From an uncultured Flavobacteriales bacterium (GTDB lineage: Bacteria; Bacteroidota; Bacteroidia; Flavobacteriales; BACL11), in assembly GCA_905478185.1 (NCBI GenBank), contig CAJQHO010000012.1, positions 1-41,487 on the forward strand: 41,487 nt of DNA. The letters run 5' to 3'. The translations under genes were made by a program, and so were the position numbers. Below the pieces are notes generated by a model, which made no database searches, was not told the origin of the DNA, and saw only the letters and a list, made by a program, of their open reading frames with translations. This document shows positions 36,278-41,487 of this stretch, one piece after another (the stretch's first letter is position 1; the number at the start of each line of letters is the position of its first letter).

Positions 36278-37621
36278 TTACATTCCAGGAATACCGCCCT
36301 TCCCTTTCATCATTTGCATCATCTGCTTTGCTCCACCACCTTGCATCATTTTCATCATTTTACCCATCTGACTGAATTGCTTAATCAATTGATTTACCTC
36401 AACTACTGTAGTACCACTTCCACTAGCAATTCTTTTCTTACGACTACCATTCAACAACTTAGGATTTTCTCTTTCTTGCTTTGTCATAGAATGAATAATT
36501 GCTTCAATTCCTTTAAAAGCATCATCATCCATATCAACACCTTTCATTGCTTTACCCATCCCAGGAATCATTCCAACTAAATCCTTCATGTTACCCATCT
36601 TTTTGACTTGCTGAATCTGTTTTAAGAAATCATCAAAACCAAATTGATTTTTAGCAATTTTCTTCTGAACTCTCCTTGCTTCTTCCTCATCAAATTGTTG
36701 CTGAGCACGCTCCACTAATGAGATAACATCTCCCATTCCTAAGATACGAGAAGCCATTCTGTCTGGATGAAAAACATCTAAGCCATCCATCTTTTCAGAA
36801 GTACCAATAAACTTAATCGGCTTATCAACTACAGAGCGTATAGTAAGTGCAGCACCACCTCTTGTATCACCATCTAACTTTGTGAGGACTACCCCATCAA
36901 AATTTAACTTTTCATTAAAGGCTTTTGCAGTATTTACAGCATCTTGCCCTGTCATTGCATCAACTACAAAAAGAGTTTCATTCGGATTAACTGCTGATTT
37001 TACAGCTGAAATCTCTTTCATCATTTGTTCATCAACAGCCAAACGACCAGCAGTATCAATTATAACAACATTATGTCCGTTAGTTTTTGCATGCTTAATT
37101 GCTGCTTGTGCAATTTCAACAGGATTTTTATTTTTTCTATCTTGATATACATCAACACCAACTTGTTCAGCCAATACGCCAATCTGATCAATAGCTGCTG
37201 GACGATACACATCACAAGCAACCAATAACGGACGCTTGTTCTTTTTACTTTTAAGCAATAAAGCTAATTTACCAGAAAAAGTAGTTTTACCACTACCCTG
37301 CAAACCAGCAATAAGAATAACTGTTGGAGAGCCATCCAAAGAAATATCAGATTGCTCGCTTCCCATGAGAGTAGCCAACTCATCTTTCATTATTTTGGTA
37401 AGCAATTGCCCAGGATCAATAGCTGTAAGCACCTTTTCACCCATTGCTTTTTCCTGAACTCTAGATGTAAATGATTTAGCAGTTTTAAAATCAACATCAG
37501 CCGCAAGTAGTGCCTTACGGATTTGTTTCATTGTTTGGGCTACATTAATCTCGGATATACTCCCTTGCCCCTTTAATACTTTAAACGCCTTATCTAGTTT
37601 TTCTGATAAATTCTCAAACAT
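36278..37621 (-). CDS. ffh: Signal recognition particle protein Ffh
   Basis: GTPase that with 4.5S RNA recognises signal sequences on nascent chains and delivers them to FtsY at the membrane. The N domain (about 1-90) leads into the G domain with GLQGSGKT (106-113), DTAGRL, TKLDG and GTSEK. The Met-rich M domain (about 300-447) ends in a tail dominated by Met, Gly and Lys. The length of 447 is normal. A TACTTTTG -7 box lies in the 41-base gap behind rimO, so ffh probably has its own promoter. The 4.5S RNA gene is not seen here. Confidence 0.97.
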   Translation of the reverse strand: MFENLSEKLDKAFKVLKGQGSISEINVAQTMKQIRKALLAADVDFKTAKSFTSRVQEKAMGEKVLTAIDPGQLLTKIMKDELATLMGSEQSDISLDGSPTVILIAGLQGSGKTTFSGKLALLLKSKKNKRPLLVACDVYRPAAIDQIGVLAEQVGVDVYQDRKNKNPVEIAQAAIKHAKTNGHNVVIIDTAGRLAVDEQMMKEISAVKSAVNPNETLFVVDAMTGQDAVNTAKAFNEKLNFDGVVLTKLDGDTRGGAALTIRSVVDKPIKFIGTSEKMDGLDVFHPDRMASRILGMGDVISLVERAQQQFDEEEARRVQKKIAKNQFGFDDFLKQIQQVKKMGNMKDLVGMIPGMGKAMKGVDMDDDAFKGIEAIIHSMTKQERENPKLLNGSRKKRIASGSGTTVVEVNQLIKQFSQMGKMMKMMQGGGAKQMMQMMKGKGGIPGM

Positions 37622-37644
37622 TTCTTTTTACTTTTTTAACTTTA

Positions 37645-37652
37645 CAAAAGTA
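37645..37652 (-). promoter_or_regulatory. -7 promoter box for ffh
   Basis: Minus-strand TACTTTTG, a full TAnnTTTG match, 23 bases before the ffh ATG, inside the short gap behind rimO. Confidence 0.5.
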
Positions 37653-37662
37653 ATGAATTCAA

Positions 37663-38979
37663 TCATAACTCCACAACCACTCCATATAAATCAAAGTGGT
37701 CTGTTTTTTCAATCTTAATATTAGCAAAATCACCCATTCTTATATAGGTGTCATTTGCTTTTACTAACACTTCATTATCTACATCAGGGCTATCAAATTC
37801 AGTTCTACCAATAAAGTAGCCTCCTTCTTTCCTGTCAAATAGCACTTTAAAAGTCTTGCCTATTTTCTTTTGATTTAATCCCCAAGAGATATGAGTCTGC
37901 AAGTCCATAATTTCTTCTTGCCTTGCTTTCTTCACTTCATCAGGCACATCATCTTCCAAAACATGGGCAGAAGTATTTTCCTCATGCGAATAAGTAAACA
38001 CCCCCAATCTATCAAACTTGGTATCCTGAACCCATTGTTTTAATTCTTGGAATCTTTCTTCTGTTTCACCAGGATAACCAACAATCAATGAAGTGCGAAT
38101 AGCCATATTTGGTACTTTTTTCCTAAAAGCTTTTAATAAATCATTTGTCTTTTGATGAGAAGTTCCTCTTTTCATAGACTTCAAAATCTCATTATTAATG
38201 TGTTGTAAAGGAATATCAATATAATTACATACCTTATCATTATCTCTAATCACATCCAACACATCCTGCGGGAACCCTGTCGGGAAAGCATAATGCAAAC
38301 GAATCCACTCAATACCCTCCACTTTGGAAAGTTCAATTAGCAAATCAGCCAACCTTCTCTTTTTATAGATATCCAACCCATAATACGTTAAATCTTGAGC
38401 AATAAGAATCAATTCTTTTACCCCATTTTTGGCTAATTTTTTAGCCTCAATGACTAACTGTTCAATAGGAGTAGATTTGTGCTTTCCTCTCATCAATGGA
38501 ATAGCACAAAACGAACAAGGTCTATCACAACCTTCAGCAATTTTAAGGTAAGCATAATGCTTAGGTGTAGTTGTTAATCGTTCTCCTAACAACTCGTGCT
38601 TGTAATCCGCACCTAAAACTTTCAATAATTTTGGCAAATCAGTTGTGCCAAAATACTGATCAACATTAGTGATTTCTCGTTCTAAATCTGGCTTGTATCG
38701 CTCAGAAAGACAGCCTGTAACATATAACTTATCAATACTACCCGCTTCTTTTCTTTCTGCTTGTTCTAAGATAGTATTGATAGATTCCTCCTTTGCATTA
38801 TCAATAAAACCACAAGTATTTATCACAACAATATTAGCATCATCTTTTTCTGACTCATGCTCAACATCCATTTTGTTGGCTGCTAATTGACCCATCAAAA
38901 CCTCAGAATCATACACATTTTTAGAACAGCCTAAAGTGATAACATTAATCTTATTTTTCTTTGTTGATTTTGTTCTCAT
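37663..38979 (-). CDS. rimO: Ribosomal protein S12 methylthiotransferase RimO
   Basis: Radical-SAM enzyme that methylthiolates an aspartate of ribosomal protein S12. The N-terminal UPF0004 domain has cluster-binding Cys18, Cys56 and Cys90. The radical-SAM motif CDRPCSFC has Cys151, Cys155 and Cys158. A C-terminal TRAM domain covers about the last 65 residues. The length of 438 and the CDRPCSFCAIP motif favour RimO over MiaB. The ATG overlaps the ftsY stop by one base, so translation is coupled to ftsY. Confidence 0.95.
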   Translation of the reverse strand: MRTKSTKKNKINVITLGCSKNVYDSEVLMGQLAANKMDVEHESEKDDANIVVINTCGFIDNAKEESINTILEQAERKEAGSIDKLYVTGCLSERYKPDLEREITNVDQYFGTTDLPKLLKVLGADYKHELLGERLTTTPKHYAYLKIAEGCDRPCSFCAIPLMRGKHKSTPIEQLVIEAKKLAKNGVKELILIAQDLTYYGLDIYKKRRLADLLIELSKVEGIEWIRLHYAFPTGFPQDVLDVIRDNDKVCNYIDIPLQHINNEILKSMKRGTSHQKTNDLLKAFRKKVPNMAIRTSLIVGYPGETEERFQELKQWVQDTKFDRLGVFTYSHEENTSAHVLEDDVPDEVKKARQEEIMDLQTHISWGLNQKKIGKTFKVLFDRKEGGYFIGRTEFDSPDVDNEVLVKANDTYIRMGDFANIKIEKTDHFDLYGVVVEL

Positions 38980-39911
38980 TAATTAAATAGTGAGTCTACA
39001 AACTCATTTTTATTAAACACTTGTAAATCTTCTACTCCTTCTCCTACACCTATATATCGCACAGGAATTTGAAACTGATCAGAAATACCAATCACCACCC
39101 CTCCTTTTGCTGTACCATCTAGTTTGGTAAGCGCCAAAGAATTTACTTCAGTAGCTTTTGTAAACTGTGTAGCTTGCTCTATAGCATTTTGCCCTGTTGA
39201 GGCGTCTAACACCAACATTACATCATGTGGAGCTTCAAGAATTACTTTTGCCATTACATTTTTTATCTTAGTCAATTCGTTCATCAAATTAATTTTATTG
39301 TGCAATCTTCCTGCTGTATCAATAATCACAACATCAGCACCACTTGCTTTTGCTGACTGTAAAGTATCAAAACAAACAGATGCAGGATCAGAACCCATAT
39401 CTTGTTTTACAATTTCTACACCAACCCTATCAGCCCAAATCAATAATTGGTCAACAGCAGCAGCACGGAAAGTATCAGCAGCACCTAGCACTACTTTTTT
39501 ACCTTGTTGTTTAAACTGGTGCGCTAACTTCCCTATTGTTGTCGTTTTCCCTACGCCATTAACACCAACCACCATAATCACATAAGGCCCATCAACTTTA
39601 GGGATTTCGTCATAACCTTCCTTCATTAATAAGGAAATTTCTGCTTTTAGAAAATCATTTAGTTCAGCAGTATTGATATACTTATTTTTCGCTACTCTCT
39701 CCTCTAATTTACCAATAATTTTTAATGTGGTTTCCACCCCAATATCTGAAGTAATTAACGCTTCTTCAATATCATCAAGTGCCAGCTCATCAATAGTTGA
39801 TTTGCCCGCAACTGCTCGTGATATTTTACCAAAAACATTCTCCTTTGTTTTCTCTAAACCCTTGTCAAGTTTTTCTTTTTTATCTTTTGAAAAAAAATTA
39901 AATATCCCCAT
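38979..39911 (-). CDS. ftsY: Signal recognition particle receptor FtsY
   Basis: Membrane-associated GTPase that docks the Ffh-ribosome complex. It is a compact form: about 35 charged residues, then the N domain and a G domain with GVNGVGKTTT (116-124), DTAGRLH, TKLDGTAKGG and the closing GVGEGVEDLQVF. The long acidic A domain of the E. coli protein is missing, as is common in this phylum. A hairpin lies 24 bases before its start, between it and the DUF4295 gene, and may lower its expression relative to the upstream genes. ffh lies just past rimO on the same strand. Confidence 0.96.
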   Translation of the reverse strand: MGIFNFFSKDKKEKLDKGLEKTKENVFGKISRAVAGKSTIDELALDDIEEALITSDIGVETTLKIIGKLEERVAKNKYINTAELNDFLKAEISLLMKEGYDEIPKVDGPYVIMVVGVNGVGKTTTIGKLAHQFKQQGKKVVLGAADTFRAAAVDQLLIWADRVGVEIVKQDMGSDPASVCFDTLQSAKASGADVVIIDTAGRLHNKINLMNELTKIKNVMAKVILEAPHDVMLVLDASTGQNAIEQATQFTKATEVNSLALTKLDGTAKGGVVIGISDQFQIPVRYIGVGEGVEDLQVFNKNEFVDSLFN

Positions 39912-39934
39912 TATTAATGCCTTTTTTAAACAGA

Positions 39935-39967
39935 AAAAGCTCCTTTCAAAAATAGAAAGAAGCTTTT
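39935..39967 (-). terminator. Intrinsic terminator or attenuator between DUF4295 gene and ftsY
   Basis: On the minus strand, a 13-bp stem with one G-T pair (39967-39955 with 39947-39935) and a seven-base loop. It is followed by TCTGTTT. No -7 box is visible between it and ftsY, so ftsY may depend on read-through. Confidence 0.6.
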
Positions 39968-39987
39968 AATTTGTGTATAATTTAATA

Positions 39988-40140
39988 CTATTTTTTTGCA
40001 AAGAATTCTTTTACCCTATCCTTTGGTACAATTTCACTTTTAAAAGAGTAAGATCCGCCCTCTGTTTTAACCATTTTCACCGCTTTAGTAAACGCCTTAG
40101 CTCCTTTCTTCTGTAATGATGCTACTGTCTTTTTTGCCAT
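39988..40140 (-). CDS. DUF4295 family small protein
   Basis: A 50-residue, strongly basic protein: MAKKTVASLQKKGAKAFTKA at the start, and ending PKDRVKEFFAKK. It matches the DUF4295 family, which in Bacteroidota is regularly encoded between rpmG and ftsY. Because of that position and its charge it is suspected to be ribosome-associated, but this is inference. The ATG is at 40140 and the stop is TAG at 39988-39990. It lies six bases behind rpmG and is co-transcribed with it. Confidence 0.9.
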   Translation of the reverse strand: MAKKTVASLQKKGAKAFTKAVKMVKTEGGSYSFKSEIVPKDRVKEFFAKK

Positions 40141-40146
40141 TTTCTT

Positions 40147-40329
40147 TTATTTTATTTCTTTATGAACAGTCATTTTCTTCATGATAGGGTTAAATTTTTT
40201 CAATTCCATCCTATCTGGAGTGTTCTTCTTATTCTTAGTAGTAATATAACGAGATGTTCCTGCTAATCCGCTTGCTTTATGCTCAGTACATTCTAAAATA
40301 ACCTGAATTCTATTTCCTTTCTTTGCCAT
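40147..40329 (-). CDS. rpmG: 50S ribosomal protein L33
   Basis: Small basic protein of the large ribosomal subunit, 60 residues: [20 protein letters not shown] at the start, and a [19 protein letters not shown] core typical of L33. It has only one cysteine, so it is the zinc-free form. A TAAATTTG -7 box is 22 bases upstream, which makes rpmG the first gene of the operon with the DUF4295 gene, ftsY and rimO. rpmB (L28), usually just upstream, is not present. Confidence 0.95.
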   Translation of the reverse strand: MAKKGNRIQVILECTEHKASGLAGTSRYITTKNKKNTPDRMELKKFNPIMKKMTVHKEIK

Positions 40330-40351
40330 CTTCTTATAATTTATTGGGCTG

Positions 40352-40359
40352 CAAATTTA
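40352..40359 (-). promoter_or_regulatory. -7 promoter box for rpmG operon
   Basis: Minus-strand TAAATTTG, a full TAnnTTTG match, 22 bases before the rpmG ATG and downstream of the M1 peptidase stop. Confidence 0.6.
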
Positions 40360-40387
40360 ATTAAATAATCTAATACCAAACCAAAAT

Positions 40388-41487
40388 TTACATCTTTTTA
40401 ACATCTATAAAAAACAAGTCATCTCTTACTTTAAAATCATGCTTATCAAAGCCTCCTAAATCTTGCTCTTTCCACTCCGAATTTGGGTAAACCCAAAAAT
40501 CCTTACTTCCTGTATTTATCAAAATAGGCATGTCAAATTCAGGAATTGCTTCCCACCTGTACAACAAAGTAATATTCTTCCCTTCTTTTTGAAACTTATA
40601 TTGAAATTCTGGGATTTTCTTACTTTTCAAATACTGACTAAAAAAAACTGTAAAATCTTTTCCTGATTTTTCATTGATATAATCCATGATTACTTGTCCA
40701 TCTACAGTTTGATACTTAAAATCATTTGCAATGCCTTTTATAATGTCAAACCATAATACATCATCTTCAATGAGATTTCTTAGAGTATGCAGCATTAATG
40801 AACCTTTAAAATACATATCTCCACTACTTCCTGTTTGGTTCACATGATATGGACCTATAACTGCCTTGTCATTCCTAACACTCCTTTTTTGGTTATTTAC
40901 ATAACTCAACATAGCATCATAGCCATGCATGCACTCAACATACAATACTTCAGAATAAGTACAAAACCCTTCATGCACCCACATATCAGCAATATCATTT
41001 GATGTAATAGAGTTTCCCCACCATTCATGTCCACTTTCATGAATAATAATAAAATCAAAATCTAGGCCATCAATATGAGAGGTGTTACCATGATAACCTG
41101 GTAAGTAATCATTCCCATAAGCAATAGCCGACTGATGTTCCATTCCTAAATAAGGTGTTTCAACTAAAGCATAACCATCATTCCAAAAAGGATATTCTCC
41201 AAAGTAATTTTCAAAACATTTCATCATGGGCTTTACCTGTTTAAAATGCTCTTTTGCCTTTTCTAAGTTATCATGCAATACATAATAATCCATTCTTAAT
41301 GTATCTTTTAAAGAAATATAAGAATCTGAGAAATGCGTGTAATCACCAATATTTAGCGTTACATTATAGTTATTTATAGGATATGAAACAAACCATTCAC
41401 TTACATTTACCCATGATTCCAAATATTGATTCCAAACAGATGTGTCACTTCTTAAATCTCCATTTACAATAATCTTTAAAGGATAAC
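40388..41487 (-). CDS. M1 family metallopeptidase (5' end outside window)
   Basis: Zinc aminopeptidase of the M1 family. The frame is open to the right edge, so the N-terminal signal and part of the N-terminal domain are missing. A possible TTG at 41422 is internal. The motif GMEHQSAIAYG replaces GAMEN, and HESGHEWWGN (near 41012-41041) is followed by WVHEGF, giving HExxH-x18-E. A Tyr in MYFKGSLMLHTLRN is the likely transition-state stabiliser. After the catalytic region a domain of about 100 residues ends the protein, without the long beta-rich extension of the M1 protein at the other end of the window. The rpmG promoter lies just beyond its stop. Confidence 0.9.
   Translation of the reverse strand, partial: YPLKIIVNGDLRSDTSVWNQYLESWVNVSEWFVSYPINNYNVTLNIGDYTHFSDSYISLKDTLRMDYYVLHDNLEKAKEHFKQVKPMMKCFENYFGEYPFWNDGYALVETPYLGMEHQSAIAYGNDYLPGYHGNTSHIDGLDFDFIIIHESGHEWWGNSITSNDIADMWVHEGFCTYSEVLYVECMHGYDAMLSYVNNQKRSVRNDKAVIGPYHVNQTGSSGDMYFKGSLMLHTLRNLIEDDVLWFDIIKGIANDFKYQTVDGQVIMDYINEKSGKDFTVFFSQYLKSKKIPEFQYKFQKEGKNITLLYRWEAIPEFDMPILINTGSKDFWVYPNSEWKEQDLGGFDKHDFKVRDDLFFIDVKKM

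Noticed and set aside
39124-39585. 153-codon open frame opposite ftsY
   Set aside because: Lies entirely over the conserved GTPase domain of ftsY. The composition is what an antisense frame would give.
1-41487. Search for prophage, transposon, integron, CRISPR-cas, toxin-antitoxin or defence genes
   Set aside because: No transposase, integrase, phage or cas-like protein, and no paired direct or inverted repeats beyond terminators. The content is largely core metabolism.

Overview
The window looks like a core chromosomal segment of a Bacteroidota bacterium, most likely order Flavobacteriales. The DNA is AT-rich. Many genes are preceded by the Bacteroidota -7 box TAnnTTTG, and Shine-Dalgarno sequences are scarce. 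Lineage-typical genes are present: the 50-residue DUF4295 protein beside ribosomal protein L33, a fused ResB-ResC (CcsBA) cytochrome c assembly protein, bacillithiol deacetylase BshB1, a GGGP-synthase-like UbiA prenyltransferase beside Maf, phosphosulfolactate synthase, and a secreted Asp-box protein with a C-terminal domain like those used by the type IX secretion system. A sodium/proton antiporter fits, but does not prove, a marine habitat.

Layout. Bases 1-8440 are rich in peptide use: the 3' part of an M1 metallopeptidase, a convergent FAD-linked (D-lactate/glycolate type) dehydrogenase, a secreted dipeptidyl peptidase, a POT di/tripeptide transporter and two exported thioredoxin-fold proteins, closed by a strong terminator. 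Bases 8485-12630 hold tRNA-His, a divergent copper-type P-ATPase and the secreted Asp-box protein. Bases 12634-16387 (minus strand) are bshB1 directly behind ccsBA. Bases 16449-18740 are a tight three-gene set (DUF2520 Rossmann protein, UbiA prenyltransferase, Maf pyrophosphatase). It is followed by a polysaccharide export pair (Wza-like lipoprotein, Wzc-like tyrosine kinase), a Cys/Met-metabolism PLP enzyme and an NhaC antiporter.

Bases 24779-26604 hold a secreted S51/cyanophycinase-like gene. It lacks a normal start codon and is broken near its 3' end at a run of six T. Bases 26601-29117 (minus) are a cysteine desulfurase behind glmM. Bases 29198-34966 (plus) are comA, a small membrane exporter and aroE with overlapping ends, then a DUF349 protein and uvrB. 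Bases 35015-41487 (minus) are a cold-shock gene, folD, ffh, and an operon of rpmG, a DUF4295 gene, ftsY and rimO, then the 3' part of a second M1 metallopeptidase. Both halves of the protein-targeting pair, Ffh and FtsY, therefore lie within 4 kb.

I see no CRISPR array, insertion sequence, prophage, integrase or defence cassette, and nothing that amounts to a new multi-gene system. The points most worth checking are the damaged S51 gene, the repeated placement of -7 boxes only a few bases before start codons (suggesting leaderless mRNAs), an altered metal-site residue in the copper-type ATPase, an orphan phosphosulfolactate synthase, a hairpin between the DUF4295 gene and ftsY, and two familiar gene clusters that each appear to lack a member.
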